The notes: generated by a model not told the origin, from the letters alone. Positions 43,662-51,156 are shown, counted from the first letter of the stretch. The stretch: DNA of 64,000 nt from JAYVJH01 sp043777595 (GCA_043777595.1 JAYWHT010000015.1:4961-68960), one strand, 5' to 3'. Numbers and translations are program-made.

Positions 43662-43866
43662 GATTTTATTCTTTTAAAAATCAATAAAACTTGTGTCGTC
43701 AAACCAAATAGTTCAGAGTTGGGAGTACTGCTTACGAGTTCTCAGCCATCTTGTCCCAATTCATTTAGTTTTGTTCTACAATCTCGGCATTTAAGAAGTC
43801 GCTTTTATAGCCCCAAATATTTGATTTTTGTTTGAGTATTCTCGTTGTATATTCCCAGATTATCAT
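43658..43866 (-). pseudogene. DUF4177 gene broken by a frameshift and a nonsense codon
   Basis: From ATG at 43864-43866: MIIWEYTTRILKQKSNIWGY, KSDFLNAEIVEQ, then a frame break in an A run (TTTT at 43769-43772 on the plus strand), then LNELGQDG, a TGA at 43742-43744, and ELVSSTPNSELFGLTTQVLL ending IFKRIKS. DUF4177 proteins have the pattern L-N-E-L-G-x-D-G-W-E-L-V, so the TGA replaces the TGG tryptophan codon. Restoring one A and the Trp gives 69 residues, the normal family length. The stop overlaps the MNT start, so it was the first gene of the MNT-HEPN operon. Too short and broken to be an obvious open frame. Confidence 0.8.
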
Positions 43867-43874
43867 GACTTTAA

Positions 43875-44135
43875 TTATTTACCATAATGATACCGACATT
43901 GCAAAACGTGGATTCGGTCATCGTAAACTTTGTAAACCATTCGGTGTTCATCTGTAATACGTCTTGAATAGTAGCCGCTCAGATTAGCTTTTAATGCTTC
44001 TGGTTTGCCTTTACCTTCAAACGGTGTCCGTAAACATTCCTTTATTAACTCGTTGATACGTTTGAGTATATTTTTATCGTGTTTTTGCCAATACAAATAG
44101 TCGTCCCATGCATCTACATCCCAAGATAATTCTAT
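43875..44135 (-). CDS. yoeB: YoeB-family mRNA interferase toxin with ATA in start position
   Basis: From ATA at 44133-44135 the frame gives 86 residues, the normal YoeB length, starting IELSWDVDAWDDYLYWQKHD, which aligns with the canonical YoeB N-terminus (M-x-L-x-W/F ... A-W-E-D-Y-x-Y-W-Q). Conserved catalytic elements are present: KPEALK (Glu), SRRITDEHRMVY (Arg), and the terminal CRYHYGK (His-Tyr). No ATG, GTG or TTG occurs before the TTG inside YLYW, which would delete the N-terminal 13 residues. The ATA overlaps the yefM stop codon by one base (TAATA), the position where TAATG coupling would be expected. YoeB cleaves mRNA in the ribosomal A site. Confidence 0.8.
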   Translation of the reverse strand: MELSWDVDAWDDYLYWQKHDKNILKRINELIKECLRTPFEGKGKPEALKANLSGYYSRRITDEHRMVYKVYDDRIHVLQCRYHYGK

Positions 44136-44392
44136 TAGTCAAATAGCAAAGGATGCTTTTCAAATTGATTGTTTTTATCACGTTCAATGGCTCTGAGTAG
44201 CCGTTCACGGTTACTGTCTGAACTCAGTAAATGTAGTGTTTCTTGAATAGAATTATATTCTCGAAGCGAAATAATAACCGCATCATTGCTATTGCCCCGA
44301 CTCACAATAACTGTATCGTCATCAAGTGCTACTGTATCGAGTGTTGCTTTCAAGTTAATTCTAAATTGTGTATAATTGACCACCTGCATCAT
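44135..44392 (-). CDS. yefM: YefM-family antitoxin
   Basis: 85 residues with the Phd/YefM fold: MMQVVNYTQFRINLKATLDT, DDDTVIVSRGNSNDAVIISLREYNSIQETLHLL, and a disordered, charged C-terminal tail that wraps around the toxin (RAIERDKNNQFEKHPLLFD). It represses its own operon and neutralises YoeB. A near-match promoter box (TATACTTG) is within the 48 bases upstream. The stop codon TAA (44135-44137) overlaps the ATA of the yoeB frame. Confidence 0.93.
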   Translation of the reverse strand: MMQVVNYTQFRINLKATLDTVALDDDTVIVSRGNSNDAVIISLREYNSIQETLHLLSSDSNRERLLRAIERDKNNQFEKHPLLFD

Positions 44393-44440
44393 TTTAATTT
44401 TTAGACAAGTATAAATATAGGTACTTTTTACAATTACAAA

Positions 44441-45001
44441 CTAACTCTCAGCCACAAAAACGTCTTCAAAAGTCAGCGAAAAGCCGTCTAATAATTTAGA
44501 ATGAGCCGTTCCAGATTCTTCGACCGACGAAAATAAATCGTATTTGTTGCCATTGAGTGCATAGACTATGATGGTTTCGCTCAGAGGGTCAATGAGCCAA
44601 TATTCTTTTACGCCAAAGGCCTCGTAATCGTTCTTTTTTTCTATATAATCTCTCACCACAGAGCCTTTGGAGACGACCTCAATCAGCAAATCGGGTGCGC
44701 CCATGATGCCTCCCTCGGTTGATAATTGCTGGTTTTGTTTCGATAAAAATATAATGTCAGGCTGGCATACATTGCCTCGGTCGAAAATCACATCAAAAGG
44801 TGCAATAAATACCTCGCCTGCGCTGATATGGTCACTGTAAGCAAATAGTTGGCGGTAAACATATCCCGCAATTCGTTGGTGGATTCTTTTTGGTGATGGC
44901 ATCTCAATAAGGTTAAAATCTCGTAGTTCAAATAACGATTCGGCTGGCAGGTCAGTCAGCATTTTATCGTATGTCCATACATCGGTGCTAATGGCTTTCA
45001 T
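44441..45001 (-). CDS. Uma2-family (DUF820) nuclease-like protein
   Basis: 186 residues with the Uma2 restriction-endonuclease-like fold: LIEMPSPKRIHQRIAGYVYR at the N-terminus, VCQPDIIFLSKQN with the catalytic-type Asp, APDLLIEVVSKGSVVRDYIEKK with Glu in E-x-V, then YEAFGVKEYWLIDPLSETI. This family is abundant in Cyanobacteria and some Bacteroidota; the substrate and role are unknown. It is a single gene upstream of yefM-yoeB, separated by 48 bases, with its own -7 box next to the ssb terminator. Confidence 0.9.
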   Translation of the reverse strand: MKAISTDVWTYDKMLTDLPAESLFELRDFNLIEMPSPKRIHQRIAGYVYRQLFAYSDHISAGEVFIAPFDVIFDRGNVCQPDIIFLSKQNQQLSTEGGIMGAPDLLIEVVSKGSVVRDYIEKKNDYEAFGVKEYWLIDPLSETIIVYALNGNKYDLFSSVEESGTAHSKLLDGFSLTFEDVFVAES

Positions 45002-45042
45002 GGTATCCTAATTTTTTGTTCTATCAACATCACTATCAAACA

Positions 45043-45050
45043 CAAATATA
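45043..45050 (-). promoter_or_regulatory. Candidate -7 box for the Uma2 gene
   Basis: Minus strand TATATTTG, an exact TAnnTTTG match 41 bases before the start codon. It overlaps the outer end of the ssb terminator stem. Confidence 0.45.
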
Positions 45051-45078
45051 GACTGCAAAACGCATTTTGCAGTCTATA
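45047..45078 (-). terminator. Intrinsic terminator after ssb
   Basis: Perfect 14-bp stem, arms TATAGACTGCAAAA and TTTTGCAGTCTATA, 4-base loop CGCA. It is 26 bases past the ssb stop codon. Confidence 0.85.
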
Positions 45079-45103
45079 TTTTTTAATTCGCCAAAAAATT
45101 TAC

Positions 45104-45592
45104 CTAAAACGGCAAATCTTCTTCGCCACCACCGCCCGCCGGTGCGCCAAAGTCTGGTACAGGCTCTGTTGGGCGTGGGCTTGCTGCTGGTCGGCTTGTT
45201 GCGGCTTGTTGCTGTGGTGCTGCTGCTTGGTAGCCGCCTTCGCTGTCTGCACTACCTGCCGAGCGGCCACCAACGAGTGTCATCGAAGTGGCTCTGATAC
45301 GGATTCCCGATTTTTGCTGGCCTTCTTTGTCGGTCCATGTTTCGGTTTTGATTTTGCCTTCTACATACACTTGGTTACCTTTTTTGAGGTATTTTTCGGC
45401 GGTTTTGGCCAAATTATCCCATAATTCAATGCGGTGCCATTCGGTTTGCTCCACACGCTCACCATTTTTGTTGTTGTAGGCTTCTGAGGTGGCAATATTG
45501 AACGTTGCTACCACTGAGCCACTGTCTAAGTGGCGTACTTCTGGGTCGCTACCTAAGTTTCCCAATAAAATTACTTTGTTTACTCCTGCCAT
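45104..45592 (-). CDS. ssb: Single-stranded DNA-binding protein
   Basis: 162 residues. The OB fold covers residues 1-110 (MAGVNKVILLGNLGSDPEVR, ATFNIATSEAYNNKNGE, TEWHRIELWDNLAKTAEKYL, VYVEGKIKTETWTDKEGQ). A Gly/Ala/Gln/Pro-rich linker follows, then the acidic partner-binding tip EEDLPF at the C-terminus. It coats single-stranded DNA in replication, recombination and repair. A promoter match and a terminator bracket the gene, so it is probably transcribed on its own. The mutY stop lies just upstream. Confidence 0.97.
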   Translation of the reverse strand: MAGVNKVILLGNLGSDPEVRHLDSGSVVATFNIATSEAYNNKNGERVEQTEWHRIELWDNLAKTAEKYLKKGNQVYVEGKIKTETWTDKEGQQKSGIRIRATSMTLVGGRSAGSADSEGGYQAAAPQQQAATSRPAASPRPTEPVPDFGAPAGGGGEEDLPF

Positions 45593-45649
45593 CTTTAATA
45601 ATTGTTTTGAATTGTTGATTAAAATTTAATTAGGACTAAAGACCTGTTA

Positions 45650-45680
45650 CAAATTTAACTAAGATATTACAGTTTTCCAA
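45650..45680 (-). promoter_or_regulatory. Promoter for ssb
   Basis: Minus strand: -33 element TTGG (45677-45680), 19-20 base spacer, -7 box TAAATTTG (45650-45657). Both elements and spacing fit the Bacteroidota consensus. It overlaps the last codons of mutY. Confidence 0.65.
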
Positions 45681-46705
45681 TAATTTGTAATCAAAACTGG
45701 TTTAGGTAAGTCTTCAAATTCAGATTCTGAATAAAACGTCAAGCCCTCGGGCAGGTCGTTGGCTTGTTCTAACTCAATTTGCCAAAACTGCGCCTTGATG
45801 CGTTGGTGGGTTAGTATATGACTAAAAATCTGGGTCGGTGCGGTGATAATTACTGTTTTTGGGTTTATGTTGAGTTGTATGTCGTCCAAAGATTCGATAA
45901 GATTATCAGTACTTTCTATGAGCTGAAAGTCAAACAGGTTTTGCCATATATCTCGCTGAGTGCGCTGGCGAAGGGCTATTTTGTTGTCGAATCCAAACAC
46001 CAAATAATCAAAAAAACGTTCTCTGATTTTAATCTTTTTTTCTTTGACTGGCAATACTGAAATTTGACCTGTGAGCCGAGCCACACAATCGTCTCGAAGT
46101 GGGCAGAGTAAGCAGTCGGGCGAAATAGGCTGGCACTGAATCGCCCCAAACTCCATGATAGACTGGTTGAAAGCGGCAGGTTGATTTTTGTCTATCAATT
46201 CATTAGCCAATACCGTAAATTGTTTTTTGCCTTCGTTGCTGGCAATGTCGGTTTTGATGCCAAACACCCGTGCCAAGACCCTAAATACGTTACCGTCCAC
46301 AACGGCCACAGGCTCGTTATAGGCAAACGAAGCGATGGCCGCTGCCGTGTAAGGGCCTATGCCTTTGAGAGTGAGCAAATTGTTATAACTATTTGGAAAC
46401 TGCCCGCTTAGATTTTTGACAATAAACTGCGCTGTTTGGTGGAGGTTTCTGGCACGAGAATAATACCCCAAACCCTGCCAAAGCCGCATGACCTCTTGCT
46501 CGGGTGCGGCTGCCAAATCAAAAATGGTGGGGTAGTTTTCTGTAAATTTTAAATAGTAGGGCAGACCTTGTGCAACCCGAGTTTGCTGCAAAATAATCTC
46601 AGAAAGCCAGATAAAATAAGGGTCGGTCGTGTGCCGCCAAGGTAAATCTCGTTGGTGAGATAAAAACCAAGTAATTGTTTTTTGCGAAAAAGAAAGATTA
46701 GCCAA
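45659..46705 (-). CDS. mutY: A/G-specific adenine DNA glycosylase
   Basis: 348 residues. MutY removes adenine mispaired with 8-oxoguanine. The helix-hairpin-helix with the catalytic Asp is clear (LKGIGPYTAAAIASFAYNEP, then AVVDGNVFRVLARVF), and the iron-sulphur cluster loop C-x6-C-x2-C-x5-C is present (CQPISPDCLLCPLRDDC). The C-terminal NUDIX-like domain (about 225-348) recognises 8-oxoG and shows FDFQLIE and FSHILTHQRIKAQFWQI. It is divergent from the HU gene, with a 188-base intergenic region. Confidence 0.96.
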   Translation of the reverse strand: MANLSFSQKTITWFLSHQRDLPWRHTTDPYFIWLSEIILQQTRVAQGLPYYLKFTENYPTIFDLAAAPEQEVMRLWQGLGYYSRARNLHQTAQFIVKNLSGQFPNSYNNLLTLKGIGPYTAAAIASFAYNEPVAVVDGNVFRVLARVFGIKTDIASNEGKKQFTVLANELIDKNQPAAFNQSIMEFGAIQCQPISPDCLLCPLRDDCVARLTGQISVLPVKEKKIKIRERFFDYLVFGFDNKIALRQRTQRDIWQNLFDFQLIESTDNLIESLDDIQLNINPKTVIITAPTQIFSHILTHQRIKAQFWQIELEQANDLPEGLTFYSESEFEDLPKPVLITNYWKTVIS

Positions 46706-46761
46706 CGGATAAAACAGTTAAAAAAGAATTTAAAAAGTTTCGCAATTAACTGATAATGTAG

Positions 46762-46769
46762 TAGTTTTG
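46762..46769 (+). promoter_or_regulatory. Candidate -7 box for the HU gene
   Basis: TAGTTTTG, an exact TAnnTTTG match 125 bases before the HU start. The transcript would carry a leader of about 120 bases containing two short open frames, 46788-46817 (9 codons) and 46846-46878 (10 codons). Confidence 0.5.
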
Positions 46770-46893
46770 CAACCCACAACCAAAATCATGGAAGAAATGT
46801 ACAAAGTCAATGGCTAACCACTTGTAAAGTCTGCGACCCAAAAACATGAAACCACAAACAAAATATTTTTTCAATTAAAAAGTTTTACACAAA

Positions 46894-47184
46894 GTGACTA
46901 AAGCAGAAATCATCGCAAAAATTGCCGCCGACAACAACCTCGACAAAATGTTAGTACAAGAGGCCGTAGAAGGATTTTTTACTATCGTAAAAGATACAAT
47001 GGCCAACGGCGAAAACCTTTATGTTAGAGGGTTCGGTAGTTTTATTAACAAAAAGCGTGCAGAGAAGGTTGCCAGAAACATCTCTAAAAAGACATCGATA
47101 ACAATTGCCGCACACTACATACCGAGCTTCAAGCCAGCCAAAACTTTTGTAGAACAAGTAAAAGAAAGCGTAAAAATAGATTAA
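46894..47184 (+). CDS. HU-family DNA-binding protein
   Basis: 96 residues, beginning with GTG (46894); no ATG is available in frame and the alignment requires this start (MTKAEIIAKIAADNNLDKML). It has the HU/IHF layout: two N-terminal helices, then strand GENLYVRGFGSFINKKRAEK and the DNA-binding arm (ARNISKKTSITIAAHYIPSFKP, with Pro at the tip region), ending in a helix. HU bends DNA and organises the nucleoid. The long leader with two upstream mini-frames and the GTG start suggest translational control. The TPR gene follows by 10 bases. Confidence 0.92.
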   Translation: MTKAEIIAKIAADNNLDKMLVQEAVEGFFTIVKDTMANGENLYVRGFGSFINKKRAEKVARNISKKTSITIAAHYIPSFKPAKTFVEQVKESVKID

Positions 47185-47194
47185 GCCAAAAATA

Positions 47195-48055
47195 ATGGGT
47201 GTAAATAAAGCTGTTTTCGTTGTCATAATATTGTCGGTTGGTTTGACTGTCGCTCTTTTTAGTTTGCCCAAGATAGTGGTAAACAACAAAAAAAGCGTAA
47301 CTCAAACAGCAGGTGCAAACAGAGACAAAAAAAACGCAGACACACCCAAAAAAGATGAGCCAGTAGCAACTACCGACACAAAACACGGTAAGGCGAGCTT
47401 GACAGAAGCCCAACAGACAACCCAAAAACAGTTGTTGGCTAAGTACCTGTCATCTGGTCAGTCAGAAAAAGTTAAATCTGCTGGCGAATTGTCGAATTTC
47501 TACCAAGACATACGCCAGTTTGACAGTGCGGCCAAATATGCCGAGGTAGTAGCCGAAATAGAGCCAACCGAAAAACATCAATTACAAGCCGCAGACCTGT
47601 CGTATGATGCGTATGGGTTTGCGATGGGCGATGAAAAGTCGAAGAAGTTGGGCGAAAAAACACGTGAGTTGTATCAGAAAGTGTTAGACAGAAATCCAAA
47701 CTTGCTGGGTGCAAAAGCCAATATGGCCATGACTTATGTTTCGACATCAAACCCAATGCAGGGAATAATGATGTTGAGAGAAGTATTGGCTACCGACCCT
47801 ACCAATGAGCTGGCACTGTTTAACATGGGCTTGCTTTCGATGAGGTCTAACCAGTACAAACTGGCCGTGAGTAGGTTCAAGCAATTACTAAAAGTTCGCC
47901 CCAACAACTCAAAAGCACAGTTTTATTTGGGTGTATCGCTGGCACAGTCAGGTCAGAAAGCCGAAGCGTTGGCAGTTTTGGCAAAAGTAAAATCAGTAGA
48001 AAAAGACCCCACGATTCAGGCAGCAATAAAAGAACTGGAGGCTGAGTTGAAGTAA
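47195..48055 (+). CDS. Membrane-anchored tetratricopeptide repeat protein
   Basis: 286 residues. One N-terminal membrane helix (FVVIILSVGLTVALFSLPKI) precedes a charged linker rich in Lys, Asp and Thr. Residues about 85-280 contain four or five TPR-like helical hairpins (LSNFYQDIRQFDSAAKYAEV, MAMTYVSTSNPMQGIMMLRE, LFNMGLLSMRSNQYKLAVSR, AQFYLGVSLAQSGQKAEALA). The C-terminal part faces the periplasm if the helix is a signal anchor. It may be a scaffold for a protein complex; the partner is unknown. It is co-directional with HU (10 bases upstream) and precedes the small ribosomal peptide gene. Confidence 0.88.
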   Translation: MGVNKAVFVVIILSVGLTVALFSLPKIVVNNKKSVTQTAGANRDKKNADTPKKDEPVATTDTKHGKASLTEAQQTTQKQLLAKYLSSGQSEKVKSAGELSNFYQDIRQFDSAAKYAEVVAEIEPTEKHQLQAADLSYDAYGFAMGDEKSKKLGEKTRELYQKVLDRNPNLLGAKANMAMTYVSTSNPMQGIMMLREVLATDPTNELALFNMGLLSMRSNQYKLAVSRFKQLLKVRPNNSKAQFYLGVSLAQSGQKAEALAVLAKVKSVEKDPTIQAAIKELEAELK

Positions 48056-48137
48056 GTTAGAGGCTTTTGAGAGCCATTAACCGAGAGTAATTAGAAGTTC
48101 AAATAAAATAATTTTTAATCAATAAACATTTACAACC

Positions 48138-48227
48138 ATGCCTTGCGGTAAAAAAAGAAAAAGACATAAGATTGCGACACACAAACGCAAAAAACGCCTC
48201 AGAAAAAACAGACATAAGAAAAAATAG
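48138..48227 (+). CDS. Small basic AURKAIP1/COX24-like ribosomal peptide (bS22-like)
   Basis: 29 residues from ATG at 48138: MPCGKKRKRHKIATHKRKKR, then LRKNRHKKK. More than half of the residues are Lys, Arg or His. This is the Bacteroidota AURKAIP1/COX24-domain peptide, related to mitochondrial mS38 and mycobacterial bS22, which bind the small ribosomal subunit near the decoding site. Upstream: TPR protein; downstream: a strong terminator at 48236 and then rng. The context between HU and RNase G fits a housekeeping translation role. Confidence 0.9.
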   Translation: MPCGKKRKRHKIATHKRKKRLRKNRHKKK

Positions 48228-48235
48228 TCTTAGTG

Positions 48236-48270
48236 CCAAAGAGCAAGGTATCAATTACCTTGCTCTTTGG
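48236..48270 (+). terminator. Strong hairpin terminator after the bS22-like gene
   Basis: Perfect 15-bp stem, arms CCAAAGAGCAAGGTA and TACCTTGCTCTTTGG, 5-base loop, followed by TGTTAAAATT. Confidence 0.85.
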
Positions 48271-48324
48271 TGTTAAAATTATATATTTCTAACACAATAG
48301 GCGAAAATCTGGAATCGAACGTAG

Positions 48325-48332
48325 TATATTTG
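48325..48332 (+). promoter_or_regulatory. Candidate -7 box for rng
   Basis: TATATTTG, an exact TAnnTTTG match. It overlaps the GTG at 48332 that would be the longest start of rng, so transcription would begin downstream of that GTG and the TTG at 48371 becomes the more likely start. Confidence 0.55.
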
Positions 48333-48370
48333 TGCGTTCAGATTTTTACATTTTAGACATCTCCACTACA

Positions 48371-49927
48371 TTGAACAATGAGTTAGTAATCAGTGCTACT
48401 CCCAAAGGCACACGCATCGCCCTGTTGCAAGACAAGCGGCTGATAGAGCATCACATAGAAGAATCGGATAATGATTTTACAGTTGGCGATATTTACTTTG
48501 GCACTGTCAGGAAGATTGTGTCTGGTCTCAATGCAGCTTTTATAGATGTCGGTTACGAAAAAGACGCATTTTTGCACTATCTTGACCTGGGCGAAAACGT
48601 CAAGTCATTGAATAAACTAACAAAAGACGTTATTGCCAAGCGGTCGGCTGGTAAACTTAACGGTTTTAAGTTTGAGCCAGAAATAGATAAACTCGGCAAA
48701 ATGGACGACGTACTCGCCAAAGGGCAACCTGTGCTGGTACAAGTAGCCAAAGAGCCGATTTCGACCAAAGGGCCTCGGCTTTCTTGCGATATTTCTATTG
48801 CAGGTCGTTATACCGTTTTGGTACCGTTCTCAAATGCTGTTAATATTTCTAAAAAAATCACTGATAAAGCCGAGCGTCAAAGACTTCAAAAATTGATGAT
48901 GTCGGTTAAGCCTGCCAACTTTGGGATAATTGTCAGAACGGTGGCCTCTGGTAAAGAAGTCGAAGAACTCGAAAAAGACCTGCGAGACTCGATTCAGAAA
49001 TGGAACGATGGAATGCAAATACTTAGAGAAGCCAAGCCCAAAGACCGTATTATTGGCGAAATGAGCCGAGCATCGTCTATTTTGAGAGATATGCTCAATG
49101 ACTCTTTTGATAGTATAACGGTCGATACAAAAGAACTTTATGACGAAATAGGCGATTATATTCGGAACATTGCCCCCGAAAAAGAAAAAATTGTTAAGCT
49201 ATATACAGGTAAAAACAAGGTTTTTGAACAAATGGGGCTTGAAAAACAAATCAAGTCGCTGTTTGGTCGGTCGGTAACACTGCAAGGTGGCGGTTATCTG
49301 ATTATTGAACACACCGAAGCCCTGCACGTGATAGACGTAAACAGTGGCAATAAGTCAAATAATGAAGTAAACCAAGAAGACACTGCCCTGCATACCAATA
49401 TCGAGGCCGCCAAAGAAATAGCTCGACAGATAAGACTTCGGGACATTGGCGGTATTATTGTCGTCGATTTTATTGACATGCGTAAAGCGGAGCATCGCAA
49501 ACAAATTCAAGACGTGATGCGAGACGAAATGAAAGTGGACAGGTCAAAATACACGATATTGCCGCTCACTAAGTTTGGTCTTTTGCAAATTACCCGCCAG
49601 CGAGTGCGCCCCGAAGTAAATATCGTAACCCGTGAAGTCTGCCCAAGTTGTAACGGAACAGGAAACATTCAGGCCAGTATTTTGGTTTCGGATATGGTAG
49701 AGGCCAATCTCGACCATATTTTGACCAAACAAAACGAACCCAAAGTAACCGTAACGCTGCACCCATATTTGCACGCTTACTTTACAAAAGGCTTTCCGTC
49801 AAAACGAATGCAATGGCTCTGGAAATATAAAACATGGGTCAATATCACCCACGACAGCTCGTTTGGAGTCAATCAGTTTAAGTTTTATGACGAAAATCAA
49901 GAAGAAATCGAAATCATTGGGAGTTAG
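48371..49927 (+). CDS. rng: Ribonuclease E/G family protein (RNase G)
   Basis: 518 residues from TTG at 48371 (531 from GTG at 48332). RNase G is an endoribonuclease that matures 16S rRNA 5' ends and takes part in mRNA turnover. Evidence: NELVISATPKGTRIALLQDK start; S1 domain VGDIYFGTVRKIVSGLNAAF with IDVGYEKDAFLHY; catalytic metal-binding VIDVNSGNKS and IGGIIVVDFIDM (two aspartates); zinc-link CPSCNGTG; and C-terminal small domain. Start choice: the TTG alignment corresponds to the usual N-terminus of Bacteroidota proteins, and a promoter box overlaps the GTG. No Shine-Dalgarno signal is visible. Confidence 0.93.
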   Translation: MNNELVISATPKGTRIALLQDKRLIEHHIEESDNDFTVGDIYFGTVRKIVSGLNAAFIDVGYEKDAFLHYLDLGENVKSLNKLTKDVIAKRSAGKLNGFKFEPEIDKLGKMDDVLAKGQPVLVQVAKEPISTKGPRLSCDISIAGRYTVLVPFSNAVNISKKITDKAERQRLQKLMMSVKPANFGIIVRTVASGKEVEELEKDLRDSIQKWNDGMQILREAKPKDRIIGEMSRASSILRDMLNDSFDSITVDTKELYDEIGDYIRNIAPEKEKIVKLYTGKNKVFEQMGLEKQIKSLFGRSVTLQGGGYLIIEHTEALHVIDVNSGNKSNNEVNQEDTALHTNIEAAKEIARQIRLRDIGGIIVVDFIDMRKAEHRKQIQDVMRDEMKVDRSKYTILPLTKFGLLQITRQRVRPEVNIVTREVCPSCNGTGNIQASILVSDMVEANLDHILTKQNEPKVTVTLHPYLHAYFTKGFPSKRMQWLWKYKTWVNITHDSSFGVNQFKFYDENQEEIEIIGS

Positions 49928-49928
49928 G

Positions 49929-50336
49929 TTATGAAAGTATCAACGATAAAAAATCATTAGCTGTGATTACCTTAATGGGTGGAAAAGGAATATGGCTTAG
50001 AATATCGTAGTGTCGGTCGTTTGTAACAAGGTAGTCAGCACCGCAAGCTACCGCACAGTCCACAAACTTATTGTCGTCGGGGTCAGCTTCAATGAGTTGC
50101 CAGTTGTAAAAAGGCTCTATTTGGCAAATGTTAGAAAGGTTTAGTAATTCTCTAAGTTTTAAATCTGTACGCTCAGTACCTAATCTCAAGCTAATCTGTT
50201 CTTCATATTCACTCAAAATTTCGTTACTCAAATATAAATCAAATTTCTTACGCAAAATGGCTTCATAAATAGGATAATATTTTGAGTGTGAGGGAAGCGA
50301 CACAATCAAAACGTTGGTGTCCAAGATAATCCTCAT
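49929..50336 (-). CDS. PIN-domain toxin (ribonuclease)
   Basis: 135 residues of the PIN_3-type toxin family. The acidic active-site residues are visible: MRIILDTNVLIVSLP (Asp), EILSEYEEQISLRLG (Glu), and ADPDDNKFVDCAVACGADYL plus VTNDRHY (Asp). PIN toxins are ribonucleases. Unlike HicA, HEPN and YoeB in this window, this toxin has a normal ATG and an intact frame. It follows its probable antitoxin by 4 bases and ends 1 base from the convergent rng stop. Confidence 0.9.
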   Translation of the reverse strand: MRIILDTNVLIVSLPSHSKYYPIYEAILRKKFDLYLSNEILSEYEEQISLRLGTERTDLKLRELLNLSNICQIEPFYNWQLIEADPDDNKFVDCAVACGADYLVTNDRHYDILSHIPFPPIKVITANDFLSLILS

Positions 50337-50340
50337 GTAT

Positions 50341-50553
50341 CTATTGGTTTGGGTCGTTCAGTATATTTTCTATATCTTGGTCTGTCCAACCATTTCGTTC
50401 CCAAGTCTCGTTAGCAAGATAGTTGAGGCGTTTTGCAAAATATTGACCTATCAAATCTTTAATTTCCAAAAGGTCATTTTCACTAATTTGGTGTGCATAT
50501 AAGCGCAGTATCTCGAGTTGTAAATTTGTAAAAGGTATTTTTGAAGTTGCCAC
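50341..50553 (-). CDS. Antitoxin-like protein paired with the PIN toxin
   Basis: 70 residues: MATSKIPFTNLQLEILRLYA, HQISENDLLEIKDLIGQYFA, and an acidic C-terminal part with two tryptophans (NETWERNGWTDQDIENILND). It is mostly helical, and the size and order (antitoxin first, 4-base gap to the PIN gene) match small antitoxins of Bacteroidota PIN pairs. I recognise the context and general pattern more than a named family. Confidence 0.75.
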   Translation of the reverse strand: MATSKIPFTNLQLEILRLYAHQISENDLLEIKDLIGQYFAKRLNYLANETWERNGWTDQDIENILNDPNQ

Positions 50554-50634
50554 TATAATCTTTGTTTTTATACAAATCTAAATAAATTCTAAAAATAAAC
50601 GAAATATAGACTAATAATCTTTGTTTTCGTGCCA

Positions 50635-51156
50635 ATGTCTATGAAAGTATCAACGTTTGCTATTAAAATTTGGCGTGGCTTTTCGATGGCAGTCGTTCTG
50701 GTCGCTGCTGGGTTTAGTTACAGTGTTTTGCCCGAAAGCGTGGGAGTACATTTTGATACAAAAGGCTTGCCCGATGTATTTATGAGTAAATCGGTGGTAT
50801 TTTATGTGGCCGTTGCTATTATTTTGGTCAATAATGTTATCATTCTCAATCTCAGCAAGCAGGTACTCAAACTGCCTAACGAACTACTGCCCGTACCCAA
50901 TCAAGCGGAGTGGGGGCAAAGCCGAGATTTATTGAACGAACACTTCAAAAACTGGTTTTATTGCATTATGGCCGCCATCAATACCGTACTGGCACTCACC
51001 ATATTGGCATTGGGTAACGTGAACAGCACGCAGTTTAAGTACAAATTGGCAGACTATGAATGGCTCGGTTACTTTGCTATTATTGTCTTCTTTTTGATTG
51101 TTGTTTCGCTACCCATACGGTTGCTCATCAAACCTAAAATTAGTATAGAATATTAA
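50635..51156 (+). CDS. Membrane protein of the DUF1648 type
   Basis: 173 residues from ATG at 50635; another ATG is two codons downstream, and the frame extends to a GTG at 50629. Four predicted membrane helices: FSMAVVLVAAGFSYSVLP, SVVFYVAVAIILVNNVIIL, FYCIMAAINTVLALTILALG and YFAIIVFFLIVVSLPIRLLI. Between helices 1 and 2 is ESVGVHFDTKGLPDVFMSKS, resembling the DUF1648 pattern P-x-x-x-x-x-H-x-x-x-x-G-x-x-D. The function is unknown. It is followed by queA 5 bases downstream, in the same direction, so the two are probably co-transcribed. Confidence 0.78.
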   Translation: MSMKVSTFAIKIWRGFSMAVVLVAAGFSYSVLPESVGVHFDTKGLPDVFMSKSVVFYVAVAIILVNNVIILNLSKQVLKLPNELLPVPNQAEWGQSRDLLNEHFKNWFYCIMAAINTVLALTILALGNVNSTQFKYKLADYEWLGYFAIIVFFLIVVSLPIRLLIKPKISIEY

